Below, in pieces: positions 45,863-54,565 of a stretch of DNA of 64,000 bases. The stretch spans positions 248,001-312,000 of the forward strand of contig NZ_CP090438.1 of assembly GCF_021441885.1 (NCBI RefSeq). The letters are read 5' to 3'. Origin of the DNA: Vibrio maritimus. Lineage in GTDB: Bacteria > Pseudomonadota > Gammaproteobacteria > Enterobacterales > Vibrionaceae. A model generated the notes under the pieces. That model made no database searches and had not been told where the DNA came from. It saw only the letters and a program-made list of their open reading frames with translations. A program made the position numbers and the translations under genes. Positions within the stretch are counted from its first letter, which is position 1. Every line of letters begins with the position of its first letter.

Positions 45863-46654
45863 ATGACTGTTGACGCGTTATTTGGCCATTTGTGGCAAGA
45901 CTACATTACTCGCTTATGTCCTTCAGCTCACAAGGTTCATGACTTGCTGAGAGAAGATGAGTCGCTCATCAATGACCATATTGCTCTGCGAACCTTTAAT
46001 GTTGCACCGCTGGGTATCGACACGCTGGCTAAGCCGTTTCTAGACCTTGGTTACGAGGTGAGTGGCCATTACGATTTTGAATCCAAAAAGCTGACCGCGA
46101 TTCACCTAGAACATAGCAATGCTTTGCTTCCTAAGGTGTTTATCAGTGAATTGCGAGTAGAAGAGTGCTCTAAATCGCTACAAGATATCGTGGCCAAGCT
46201 AGTGGCTCAGGTGGACAGCGCTAAGCTATCTTCTGCTGAGTTTTTATATGGTGGCCGCTTGTGGGATCTAAGCTATCAAGACTTCCAAACACTGGCGCAA
46301 GAAAGTGAGTACGCTTCATGGCTTGCCGCTCATGGTTATGGCGCGAATCACTTTACGGTGAGCGTGAACCAGCTTGATCGCTTTGCCGAGGTCGTTGGCG
46401 TAAACCAGCACCTTCGTGATGCAGGGTTTGCGATAAATGAATCAGGTGGTGAGGTAAAAGGCTCACCAGAGGTTCTTTTGGAGCAATCCTCGACGATGGC
46501 AGACAAAGTGTCCGTGGCATTTACTGATGGTGATCAGGTGATTCCTGGTGGATTCTATGAGTTTGCTAAGCGCTATCAGTTAGCCGATGGCAGTTACTAT
46601 CAAGGCTTTGTTGCTGCTTCGGCGGACAAAATTTTTGAGAGTACGCATCAGTAG
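45863..46654 (+). CDS. DUF1338-family protein, short form
   Basis: This 263-residue protein belongs to DUF1338, whose longer members (about 460 residues, HglS/YdcJ) are Fe(II)-dependent 2-oxoadipate dioxygenase/decarboxylases producing 2-hydroxyglutarate. The possible metal histidine is in NDHIALRTF near residue 35, and a second conserved part is YGANHFTVSVN. The start at 45863 follows AAGGATCTGG. It is coupled to astD, suggesting a role in arginine or glutamate-family catabolism, but the substrate of the short form is unknown. A terminator follows. Confidence 0.8.
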   Translation: MTVDALFGHLWQDYITRLCPSAHKVHDLLREDESLINDHIALRTFNVAPLGIDTLAKPFLDLGYEVSGHYDFESKKLTAIHLEHSNALLPKVFISELRVEECSKSLQDIVAKLVAQVDSAKLSSAEFLYGGRLWDLSYQDFQTLAQESEYASWLAAHGYGANHFTVSVNQLDRFAEVVGVNQHLRDAGFAINESGGEVKGSPEVLLEQSSTMADKVSVAFTDGDQVIPGGFYEFAKRYQLADGSYYQGFVAASADKIFESTHQ

Positions 46655-46681
46655 TCTCCAAAAATACCAAACCCCAAAAAC

Positions 46682-46709
46682 AAAAAAGCCACCCGAAGGT
46701 GGCTTTTTA
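46682..46709. terminator. Terminator between the DUF1338 gene and crp
   Basis: The stem AAAAGCCACC/GGTGGCTTTT with a CGAA loop serves both converging genes. Confidence 0.9.
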
Positions 46710-46726
46710 AATCTTGCGACGCGCTC

Positions 46727-47359
46727 TTAACGAGTACCGTAAACCACGATAGTCTTACCGTGTGCAGAAATTAGGTTCTGCTCTTCTAGCATCTTAAGAA
46801 TACGACCTACTGTTTCACGAGAACAACCAACGATTTGGCCAATCTCTTGACGAGTGATCTTGATTTGCATGCCGTCTGGGTGAGTCATTGCATCTGGTTG
46901 TTTCGCTAGGTTTAGTAGCGTCTGTGCAATACGACCCGTTACGTCTAGGAACGCTAGGTCACCTACTTTTTGGCTAGTCACTTGTAGACGACTTGCCATC
47001 TGAGCAGATAAGCGCATTAGAATGTCTGGGTTAACTTGGATAAGCTGACGGAACTTCTTGAATGAGATTTCCGCAACTTCACAAGGTGATTTTGCTCGTA
47101 CCCATGCTGTACGTTCTTGGTCTTCTTCGAACAGGCCTAGTTCACCAATGAAGTCACCTTGGTTAAGGTAAGACAAGATCATCTCTTTGCCTTCTTCATC
47201 TTTGATAAGTACCGCTACAGAACCTTTTACGATGTAGTAAAGCGTCTCTGCTTTCTCGCCCGCGTGGATAAGCGTGCTCTTCGATGGATACTTGTGAATG
47301 TGGCAGTGTGAAAGGAACCACTCTAACGTTGGGTCGGTTTGAGGTTTACCTAGAACCAT
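46727..47359 (-). CDS. crp: CRP, cyclic AMP receptor protein
   Basis: CRP is the global cAMP-dependent regulator of catabolite response, competence and pilus genes in vibrios. It has 210 residues, as in E. coli, with the cNMP-binding domain (IGELGLFEEDQERTAWVRA holds the phosphate-binding pocket) and the C-terminal winged helix with RQEIGQIVGCSRETVGRIL at about 169-187. Its start follows GAGGAAG. The upstream region holds a strong CRP-like site, implying autoregulation. CytR, encoded at the left edge, is a known CRP partner. Confidence 0.98.
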   Translation of the reverse strand: MVLGKPQTDPTLEWFLSHCHIHKYPSKSTLIHAGEKAETLYYIVKGSVAVLIKDEEGKEMILSYLNQGDFIGELGLFEEDQERTAWVRAKSPCEVAEISFKKFRQLIQVNPDILMRLSAQMASRLQVTSQKVGDLAFLDVTGRIAQTLLNLAKQPDAMTHPDGMQIKITRQEIGQIVGCSRETVGRILKMLEEQNLISAHGKTIVVYGTR

Positions 47360-47552
47360 ATATCTTACTTCCTCTGCAGGGTATGCTTGCTGCTTTCCAT
47401 ATTTGTTAGCAAGCCCGTTTGTTAAGACTTACTAGCATAAAAGCACTTTGAAGATGGCGCAAGCGATCTTCTGTTTCAAAGAAATAGTATCCTTTTTTGC
47501 GCCACTTTTCTTGATTTTAATCGTGTCATAAGCCCATTTATCTATACAAAAC

Positions 47553-47568
47553 TGTGCACATGATCACG
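47553..47568. promoter_or_regulatory. CRP-binding site upstream of crp
   Basis: TGTGC-ACATGA-TCACG matches the CRP consensus TGTGA-N6-TCACA at 8 of 10 positions. A minus-strand TATAGA at 47541-47546 would place the site over the -35 region, suggesting autorepression. It lies about 195 bases before the crp ATG. Confidence 0.7.
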
Positions 47569-47602
47569 GTATAAAAAATCATCGAGATTCGGCTCACAAA
47601 AC

Positions 47603-48472
47603 CTAACCTATTTTGCCAGTTTCTATGAGCTGTTGAAGTATTGGCCTGACGATTAATTCCATCGCAAAACTCATCTTACCCCCAGGGACCACTATGGTGT
47701 TGTGGCGAGACATAAATGAGCCATCAATCATAGCGAGCAGGTAAGGGAAGTCGACATTCTTGATACCACGTAGGCGAATCACCACAAAGCTCTCATCCAA
47801 GCTCGGAATGCCTTTGGCGTTGAGCGGGTTGGAGGTATCGACGGTGGGTACACGCTGGAAGTTGATGTGAGTACGCGAAAACTGTGGCGTGATATAGCTT
47901 AAGTAGTCATCCATTGAACGAACAATCGAATCGGTGACCGCTTCTCTTGAGTGACCGCGATCGCGGGTATCTCGCACGAACTTTTGAATCCACTCAAGGT
48001 TAACGATAGGCACCATGCCAATCAGCAAGTCAACGTGCTGAGCGGCATTCACATCACCGTCGACGACGCCGCCATGCAGGCCTTCGTAAAATAGTACATC
48101 GCTATTTTCTGGCAGGTCTTGCCACGGGGTAAAGGTGCCTGGCATTTGGTTGTAGGGTACGGCTTCATCAAAGGTATGCAGGTAGCGGCGAAACTGCCCC
48201 GTACCATTTTGCCCATAGTTGCGAAAAAACTCTTCTAGGGCTGGGAAATCGTTGGCTTGAGGACCAAAGTAACTGATGTGTTTGCCTTGCTCTTTTGCCT
48301 TGCGGATCTCGATATCCATCTCTGGACGCGTAAAACGGTGAAAACTGTCACCTTCAATAAACGCAGGCTTGATGCTCATCATGTTGAACATCTTGCGGAA
48401 TGCTTCTGACGTTGTTGTCGTTCCAGCTCCAGAGGAGCCCGTTACAGCAATGATCGGGTGTTTTGCTGACAT
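47603..48472 (-). CDS. prkB: Phosphoribulokinase-like protein PrkB
   Basis: A P-loop kinase of the phosphoribulokinase/uridine kinase family, 289 residues, with Walker A GSSGAGTTTT near residue 12. Phosphoribulokinase normally makes ribulose 1,5-bisphosphate for RuBisCO, but no Calvin-cycle gene is present here and vibrios generally lack RuBisCO, so the physiological role of this conserved enteric/Vibrio gene is unclear. Its position beside yheU and crp matches E. coli, although yhfA, which lies between prkB and crp there, is missing. Confidence 0.92.
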   Translation of the reverse strand: MSAKHPIIAVTGSSGAGTTTTSEAFRKMFNMMSIKPAFIEGDSFHRFTRPEMDIEIRKAKEQGKHISYFGPQANDFPALEEFFRNYGQNGTGQFRRYLHTFDEAVPYNQMPGTFTPWQDLPENSDVLFYEGLHGGVVDGDVNAAQHVDLLIGMVPIVNLEWIQKFVRDTRDRGHSREAVTDSIVRSMDDYLSYITPQFSRTHINFQRVPTVDTSNPLNAKGIPSLDESFVVIRLRGIKNVDFPYLLAMIDGSFMSRHNTIVVPGGKMSFAMELIVRPILQQLIETGKIG

Positions 48473-48599
48473 AACACTTCCTGTGTATTTGTAATTGTCG
48501 TTATAAATTTGCTAACTCACATAAGGAGTTAGACCTTATGGGCCAATTTCAGTTCAATAGCCTTTCAATATAGCAGCTACTTACGTCGCTACCGAAAAA

Positions 48600-48812
48600 T
48601 TACAGCGCGCGACGAGATTTAATGTCGACGGTCTCGTGCAGCTCAGAGAACACGATGACGGCTTCACCGCTCTCGAGTTGGCTGCGAACATGGCGAACCT
48701 TGTCGTCTAGCGACACCTCCGACTCACCATAGTCGGTGCCCTCGCGCAGCACGAACTCTTTAATAAGGTTATCCAGCGTATCTGCGTCAATTTGTTGCCA
48801 TGGGATGATCAT
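48600..48812 (-). CDS. yheU: YheU-family small protein
   Basis: A 70-residue conserved protein of unknown function, with an IIPWQQIDADTLDNLI N terminus and EGTDYGE in the middle that match E. coli YheU. A GAGAGG site precedes its start. It lies 73 bases after yheT and before prkB on the same strand, the E. coli order. Confidence 0.9.
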   Translation of the reverse strand: MIIPWQQIDADTLDNLIKEFVLREGTDYGESEVSLDDKVRHVRSQLESGEAVIVFSELHETVDIKSRRAL

Positions 48813-48885
48813 AAATACCTCTCAATTCTATGACCGCAGGATTATACCACTGCTGATTCACAAATGGTGTGGTTGCTCTTTTTGG

Positions 48886-49863
48886 CTAATCAATCAGATG
48901 CTGGTAGTAACTTGGCAGGGTCTCTTCTAGCCAAAAACGCGGGCGCCTGAGACTGCCAGTCATAAAACCGACATGACCACCTCGCTCAAGCAATTGGTAG
49001 TCGATATGGTTGGGAAGTGTAAAGGTTGGAATGACCTCGTGTGTCATAAAGGGGTCATCCTTGGCATGAATAAACTGGGTCGGTACCGTGATTTCTCGTA
49101 GGCGAGGTAGACCAGAGCAGCGCTGATAATAGTCATCGGCACCTTTGAATCCATGCAGAGGTGCAGTGATCAAATCATCGAACTCGTAGAGTTTTTTCAT
49201 GTTCTTGATGCGCTCTTCGGTCAGCCCGAGAACTTCACTCAGTAGATGAAGTTTGTTAAGCGCATTCTTTTTCATTGAGCTGAGCAGGTAAGAGCGATAG
49301 ACCTTAGAGAAGCCTTGTTCTATACGTCTCGCGCACGCTGCGAGGTCGAGCGGGGCAGAGATGACGGTCGCACCATTCAGCTTAGTATCATTACCATAGT
49401 GAGCAAGATAGTTGGTGAGCATATTGCCGCCAAGGGAAACGCCTATGGCAACCTTTTTACTATTTGGGTAACGATGATCCAAAAGCTCAATGAACTGTCT
49501 TGCGTCACCAATCTCACCGGAATGATAAGCCCTGGCAAGTCGATTCGGATTCGGCCCACAGCCGCGAAAGTGCATCATGACGGACAGCCAGCCCTGCTTA
49601 GCAAAGGCGTGCATCAGTCCATTGGCATAGGGGCTGTAAAAGCAGCCTTCTAAGCCATGGAATAGAATAAACACAGGCTTGCCTTGGGCACTTTTTCCAT
49701 GGGGATCTTCACTCCATGCCAACTCGACAAAATCCCCATCTGGGGTGTCGAGCGTTTCCCAAATTGGCTCAAACAAAGCTTTGCGGCGCACAAAGCGTGG
49801 GATAAGCGTTTGGATGTGTGGATTGGCTAGCCCTTTGGCGGCGATAAAGTGTTTGCTGCTCAT
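48886..49863 (-). CDS. yheT: YheT-family alpha/beta hydrolase
   Basis: A cytosolic alpha/beta hydrolase of 325 residues. The nucleophile elbow GVSLGGN lies near residue 142, with HGLEGCFYSPYA as the oxyanion region, the acid in HAKDDPF and the base histidine in RGGHVGF. Family members are predicted carboxylesterases; the substrate is not established. Its ATG overlaps the stop of the MocR-type gene by four bases, so the two are probably coupled. Confidence 0.9.
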   Translation of the reverse strand: MSSKHFIAAKGLANPHIQTLIPRFVRRKALFEPIWETLDTPDGDFVELAWSEDPHGKSAQGKPVFILFHGLEGCFYSPYANGLMHAFAKQGWLSVMMHFRGCGPNPNRLARAYHSGEIGDARQFIELLDHRYPNSKKVAIGVSLGGNMLTNYLAHYGNDTKLNGATVISAPLDLAACARRIEQGFSKVYRSYLLSSMKKNALNKLHLLSEVLGLTEERIKNMKKLYEFDDLITAPLHGFKGADDYYQRCSGLPRLREITVPTQFIHAKDDPFMTHEVIPTFTLPNHIDYQLLERGGHVGFMTGSLRRPRFWLEETLPSYYQHLID

Positions 49864-51248
49864 AACGTAAATTCACTTACGGGATTGGATTGTAGTAATG
49901 TTTTTAAAGTATCTACGCCTAATTGTAGCTGTTCGATCGTTTGAGGTGAGCTAAGCGACAGACGCACCGCAGGCGCGACGGAACCGCCAGGAGGTGCGAA
50001 CAGCTCACCTGATTTGACGATAACGCCTTGCTCTGCCGCTCTGCTGACAAACTCACTCAGTCGCCAGTGCTCAGGTAGAGTTAGCCAAACATGAAACCCA
50101 CCTTGCTGGTAACGAAGGTTAAACTCGCTCAGTGCGTCTACTGCAACAGCGATGCGCTTTTTCATCTCATTGTGAATGATGTTGAGGTTACGCTCGGCAT
50201 CACCTGAGGTCAGCATCTCACAGGTTAGGGCAGTGAGCAGCGGGCTTATCATCCAGCTATGGTTTTGCAGTGTCATCACGAGGTGCTGATACAGCTTTTC
50301 TGGAGCGCTCATATAACCCACTCGCAAACCCGGTGCGAGACACTTTGAGAAAGCACCAATATGGATAACCCGCTCAGGCGCGAAGTTCACCATGGGCGCA
50401 GGGGCTTTTTCTAGCAGCAGGCCGTTTATTTCATCTTCAATCACGTAGACATCATAGGACTCACAGATACGCAAGATATCGCGGCGGCGCTCTTCAGGCA
50501 TAATGGCGGTGGTTGGGTTTTGAAGTGTGGGTGTTAAGTAGATAAAACGCGGAGAGTAGCGTTGGCAGCAAACCTCTAGAGACTCTGGCGTGATGCCGAA
50601 CTCATCCATATCTACGCCCTTGAGCGTCAACTGATTCTGACGCGCCAAGCTAATCACGCCAGGGTAGGTGTACTTTTCGACTAAGACGGTATCGCCTGCG
50701 CGAGTGAAGGTGTCGAGCACCATTTGAATCGCATGCTGAGCGCCTGAACTGAACAACATCCTATGTGCGGCGAGCTTGATGCCTTTTTCATTGAGCCATT
50801 TAGCGACAATGCTGCGGTGTGCATCAAGTCCAGCGGGTGGCTGATAAAGCATCAATTGGTTGAGGTGCGAGTTCGAGCTTGAGATGCGCTGCATGGCTTG
50901 TTTTAGCATATCGCCTCTGTCGAGCAGAGGCGGAATGTTATAGCCAAAATTCATTTCGCCTTGTGCCACTGTGCTTTGCTCGAACACCCAGCTTGGTTTA
51001 CTGGTATCGGAGACATAGGTGCCAGCCCCCACTTTTGCCTCTACTAAGCCTCTTCGTTCTACCTCCGCATAGGCTCGAGTAATGGTGCCGACCGTGACAC
51101 CGAGCTTGTCTGCAAGCCAGCGGTGAGTAGGCAGCTTACTGTTTGCTTTAAGATCGCCCTCTTCGATCATCGTGGCGATCTGATCGGCGATCTGCTTGTA
51201 GATCGGCGCTGGATCTTGCTTGAATACGGTAATTGTCTCGATTGTCAT
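49860..51248 (-). CDS. MocR/PdxR-type GntR-family regulator with aminotransferase domain
   Basis: An N-terminal GntR winged helix (about residues 10-75, KLPTHRWLADKLGVTVGTITRAYAEVE) is joined to a fold-type I aminotransferase domain (about 110-460). The PLP-binding lysine is in AFSKCLAPGLRVGYM near residue 300, so PLP or an external aldimine probably acts as effector. The 462-residue length is typical. It is divergent from a LysE-type exporter, suggesting control of amino-acid export. Inverted repeats at its own start codon and before the exporter may be its operators. The true ligand is unknown. Confidence 0.9.
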   Translation of the reverse strand: MTIETITVFKQDPAPIYKQIADQIATMIEEGDLKANSKLPTHRWLADKLGVTVGTITRAYAEVERRGLVEAKVGAGTYVSDTSKPSWVFEQSTVAQGEMNFGYNIPPLLDRGDMLKQAMQRISSSNSHLNQLMLYQPPAGLDAHRSIVAKWLNEKGIKLAAHRMLFSSGAQHAIQMVLDTFTRAGDTVLVEKYTYPGVISLARQNQLTLKGVDMDEFGITPESLEVCCQRYSPRFIYLTPTLQNPTTAIMPEERRRDILRICESYDVYVIEDEINGLLLEKAPAPMVNFAPERVIHIGAFSKCLAPGLRVGYMSAPEKLYQHLVMTLQNHSWMISPLLTALTCEMLTSGDAERNLNIIHNEMKKRIAVAVDALSEFNLRYQQGGFHVWLTLPEHWRLSEFVSRAAEQGVIVKSGELFAPPGGSVAPAVRLSLSSPQTIEQLQLGVDTLKTLLQSNPVSEFTL

Positions 51249-51257
51249 GGTGACAAT
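51241..51257. promoter_or_regulatory. Inverted repeat over the start codon of the MocR-type gene
   Basis: ATTGTCA-TGG-TGACAAT is a perfect 7-bp inverted repeat that covers the start codon at 51246-51248. Its outer half-sites (ATTGT/ACAAT) equal those of the repeat near the exporter, so autoregulation is plausible. Confidence 0.5.
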
Positions 51258-51333
51258 AAATCCTTTGCGTCTGGTTTATCGCTTTGTTAGGGTTATTTTG
51301 AGCTCGCATTAACAATAAATCAACGTATTTGTG

Positions 51334-51355
51334 AAAATTGTACCGATACAATTTT
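51334..51355. promoter_or_regulatory. Inverted repeat upstream of the LysE-type gene
   Basis: AAAATTGTA-CCGA-TACAATTTT is a perfect 9-bp inverted repeat ending 20 bases before the exporter ATG. It is a candidate operator for the divergent MocR-type regulator. Confidence 0.55.
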
Positions 51356-51375
51356 GTGGCAATAGGAGAAAAAGG

Positions 51376-51972
51376 ATGGATTGGTCATTTTTGCTATCAG
51401 TGGCATTGTTCGCCGTGGTCATGACGGGGACGCCGGGTCCTAACAATGTCATGTTAACGGCGTCGGGCGCTAACTTTGGCTATGTTAGATCGATCCCGCA
51501 CTTTCTTGGGATTGGTCTCGGCCTGATCAGCTTGATCCTGTTGAATGGTGCAGGTCTCGGCGTGATCTTCCAAACCTACCCTATGGTCCAAGAAGTTCTC
51601 AAATGGCTGGGCAGCGCCTATTTGCTGTATTTGGCTTGGCGAATTCTCACCGCTGGGATCAACAAAGGAGAGTCTGATAGCAAAGCCAAGCCTATGACCT
51701 GCTTTGAAGCCATGACATTTCAATATTTGAACCCAAAAGCTTGGGTGATGTCGGTCACCGCCGTGAGTTCGTTTGCATTGAGCGGTGACTACTATTGGTG
51801 GTCGCTGGTGGGGATATCGGTGATCTTTTTGCTGGTTCAGATACAAACGTCGTCCGTATGGGTAGGCTTTGGCACCTTTATTCGCCGCTGGCTGGCAACA
51901 CCCACGGCATGGCGCCGCTTTAACTCCAGTATGGCACTGCTTACTGCGTCATGTGTGGTGTTTATTTGGTAG
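51376..51972 (+). CDS. LysE/RhtB-family amino-acid exporter
   Basis: A small inner-membrane transporter, 198 residues with about six predicted membrane helices. The RhtB/LysE signature is visible in TGTPGPNNVMLTASGANFG near the start and NPKAWVMSVTAV in the middle. Family members export lysine, threonine, homoserine, cysteine or similar compounds. The start at 51376 follows AGGAGAAAAAGG. It is divergent from a MocR-type regulator and overlaps the 3' end of the convergent TIGR02444 gene by 11 bases. The substrate cannot be read from sequence. Confidence 0.88.
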   Translation: MDWSFLLSVALFAVVMTGTPGPNNVMLTASGANFGYVRSIPHFLGIGLGLISLILLNGAGLGVIFQTYPMVQEVLKWLGSAYLLYLAWRILTAGINKGESDSKAKPMTCFEAMTFQYLNPKAWVMSVTAVSSFALSGDYYWWSLVGISVIFLLVQIQTSSVWVGFGTFIRRWLATPTAWRRFNSSMALLTASCVVFIW

Positions 51973-52441
51973 CGAGTTCGCTGACGGGTTTGGCGAAGAC
52001 AAGCCCTAGATGCTCAGCGCCAAGTTGGCGACAGTAGCCGAGTACCAGTGCTTCACCTTGTTGCGGACTGAGCGTTAACGCATTAATGCAATCAACAAGG
52101 TCGGATTGCTGCTGCTTCTCAAGGCTAAGTTCAAATTCAAGCGCTTCACGATAGAGACTATCAACCACACTGTGCTTGAGTTGGCGGCGAATATCACGAA
52201 ATTGATGCAGCAGTTTTTCCGTGCGACCGAGACAGGATTGAATATGATGCCAATCCTCGGCATTGAAGCGAAGTGCCTGTTCGTCCAGACACTTCAGTAG
52301 CAACAGCAGATTGACGTTGCCGTGGTAGTGATTTTGCAGATTTAAGCACGCCTCTTTTACCTCACGCACCCCATAGTATTGCAGGCTGAACTGCCATAGG
52401 TGATCAAAAGTGAGGTTTGAAGATGCGTGCTCGCGGGTCAT
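51962..52441 (-). CDS. TIGR02444 / DUF2390 family protein
   Basis: A 159-residue protein of unknown function, mostly helical and rich in Leu and Gln, with WQFSLQYYGVREVKEACLNLQ near the N terminus and LLLLLKCLDEQALRF following. These features match the gammaproteobacterial TIGR02444 family. It overlaps the stop of the ABC-F gene by four bases (ATGA), so it is translationally coupled to it. Confidence 0.8.
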   Translation of the reverse strand: MTREHASSNLTFDHLWQFSLQYYGVREVKEACLNLQNHYHGNVNLLLLLKCLDEQALRFNAEDWHHIQSCLGRTEKLLHQFRDIRRQLKHSVVDSLYREALEFELSLEKQQQSDLVDCINALTLSPQQGEALVLGYCRQLGAEHLGLVFAKPVSELATK

Positions 52442-54360
52442 GACTGATTGAATTCCTGTTCCATCTGCTCAAGAACTTCTTGCTGCGCCATCCAGTCCAT
52501 TTCGACTTCTTCAAGTTCGGATTTACTGGAGGCTTGCTTGGCAAGTACTTCATTAAGTTTAGCTTTATTTTCCGCATCATACAGAGAAGTATCAGACAAT
52601 TGCTCCTCTGCCTCAGCGATGAGGGCGGATAACTTATCCATTTTTTCCTCAAGCTTTGTCAGTGTTTTGCGAATTGGCGCGGTTTGCTTACGAAACTCGG
52701 CGTCTTTGCGTTTTTGCTCTTTTTTGGCAGCGGCACTGTTATTTGAGGTTTTGTCTGGCTCATTAGCTTGAGCCTCTTTACGCTCAATCTTTTGTTGCTC
52801 AGTCAGCCACTTATAGTAGTCAACCAAGTCACCGTTAAATGGTGCTACTTGACGATCGTGCACTAGGTACAAGTCATCCGTTGTCGCGCGCAGTAGGTAG
52901 CGATCGTGACTGACGATGACCATTGCGCCTTCAAAGGTTTGCAGAGCAAGCGTTAAGGCTTGGCGCATATCCAGATCAAGGTGGTTGGTTGGTTCATCGA
53001 GCAGCAATAGGTTTGGTTTTTGCCACACGACAAGCGCTAACACCAGTCTGGCTTTCTCGCCACCAGAGAATGGCGCGACTTTTTCAAGCGCTTTATCGCC
53101 TTGAAAGCCAAAGCTACCCAAGTAATCACGAAGCTGCTGCTCTGTGTGCTGCGGGGCGATTTGCATCATGTGTTGCAGCGGCGTCTCTTCTGGGTGCAGG
53201 GTTTCTAATTGGTGCTGGGCAAAGTAACCAATTTTAACGCCTTGAGAGTAATTAAGATCACCCCCTTTGGCGCCAAGCTCGCCTGACAGCAGCTTGATCA
53301 GTGTGGATTTACCAGCGCCATTGCGACCCAATAGACCAATTCGGCTGCCTGGAACAAGGTTTAGGCGGATCTTCTCAAGAATGATGTTGTCATCGTAACC
53401 CGCGGAAACGTCATCCATCATGATGATTGGATTTGGCAGTGCCGCAGGCTCTCTGAACTCGAAGCTAAACGGGTTATCAAACTGAGCGGGCAGCACTTTT
53501 TCCATACGTTCTAGCGCTTTGATACGGCTTTGCGCTTGGCGTGCTTTTGATGCTTTGTAACGGAAGCGGTCGATATACTTCTGCATATGCGACATCTGCT
53601 TTTGCTGCTTCTGGTATTGAGCTTGTTGCAAGATGAGCTTTTGCGCGCGCTGCTCTTCAAACGAGGAGTAGTTGCCTGTGTACTCGTTCAGCAACTGATT
53701 TTCGATATGGATGATGCGGCCAACAATTGGGTCAAGGAAGTCTCGGTCGTGTGAGATCAAGACCAGTGTGCCTGGGTAGCTTTGCAGCCAGCGCTCAAGC
53801 CACATGACGGCGTCTAAGTCCAAGTGGTTGGTCGGCTCATCGAGCAGCAGTAGATCTGAGCGGCACAATAGCGCCTGCGCGAGGTTAAGGCGCATACGCC
53901 ACCCCCCCGAGAACTGGGTCAAATTCCACGTCATCTGCTCTTGGCTAAAACCAAGACCATCAAGAAGCTCCGCCGCGCGAGCACGGATGCTGTAGCCGCC
54001 AATGACTTCGATTTTGCCATGCAGCTCAGCAACTAGAGTGCCGTTGTCTTGCTGCTCAGCATCGACCAGCTTTTGTTCCAGTGCACGATACTCACGATCG
54101 CCATCAATCACGTATTCAATCGCGGTGCGCTCTAGTGCTGGGGTTTCCTGTGCAACCCAAGCGAGCTCCCAATGGGCTGGCTGACTAAAAGAGCCTGCAT
54201 CAATGGAGAGTTCGTCTTTGAGCAGCGCAAAAAGAGTGGATTTACCACAACCGTTTTTGCCGACTAGACCCACTTTGTCACCAGGGTGAATGGTGGCAGA
54301 GGCTTGGTCGAGCAGTGGTTTACCGCCGCGAAGCAATTGAATATCAGAGAAGGTGATCAT
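52438..54360 (-). CDS. yheS: ABC-F family ATPase YheS
   Basis: A soluble ABC-F protein with two nucleotide-binding domains and no membrane part, 640 residues. Walker A motifs are GKNGCGKST near residue 36 and GRNGAGKST near residue 345, with the linker region of Arg/Lys-rich helices between them and a C-terminal coiled coil (about 540-640). ABC-F proteins act on ribosomes, and YheS is implicated in translation of difficult sequences. Two LSGGE-like signatures are FSGGWRMR and FSGGEKARL. It is the first gene of the yheS-TIGR02444 unit and divergent from kefG. Confidence 0.93.
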   Translation of the reverse strand: MITFSDIQLLRGGKPLLDQASATIHPGDKVGLVGKNGCGKSTLFALLKDELSIDAGSFSQPAHWELAWVAQETPALERTAIEYVIDGDREYRALEQKLVDAEQQDNGTLVAELHGKIEVIGGYSIRARAAELLDGLGFSQEQMTWNLTQFSGGWRMRLNLAQALLCRSDLLLLDEPTNHLDLDAVMWLERWLQSYPGTLVLISHDRDFLDPIVGRIIHIENQLLNEYTGNYSSFEEQRAQKLILQQAQYQKQQKQMSHMQKYIDRFRYKASKARQAQSRIKALERMEKVLPAQFDNPFSFEFREPAALPNPIIMMDDVSAGYDDNIILEKIRLNLVPGSRIGLLGRNGAGKSTLIKLLSGELGAKGGDLNYSQGVKIGYFAQHQLETLHPEETPLQHMMQIAPQHTEQQLRDYLGSFGFQGDKALEKVAPFSGGEKARLVLALVVWQKPNLLLLDEPTNHLDLDMRQALTLALQTFEGAMVIVSHDRYLLRATTDDLYLVHDRQVAPFNGDLVDYYKWLTEQQKIERKEAQANEPDKTSNNSAAAKKEQKRKDAEFRKQTAPIRKTLTKLEEKMDKLSALIAEAEEQLSDTSLYDAENKAKLNEVLAKQASSKSELEEVEMDWMAQQEVLEQMEQEFNQS

Positions 54361-54565
54361 AAGGAAACAACTAGCTAGTGATTGAAATTTCGACCCACGA
54401 ATACTATGAGGAAAGCAGTGAAATGTCGATCATTATCCCTTGTGAGAAGTCATAAATAGCAAGGCAATCAGGGGCAAACTAACCTGCACGAACGGTGAAG
54501 TTTGGTATATGATGGAACAAACTGATAACAAAAACAGAATGATTTCAATAACAATCATCACTGTC

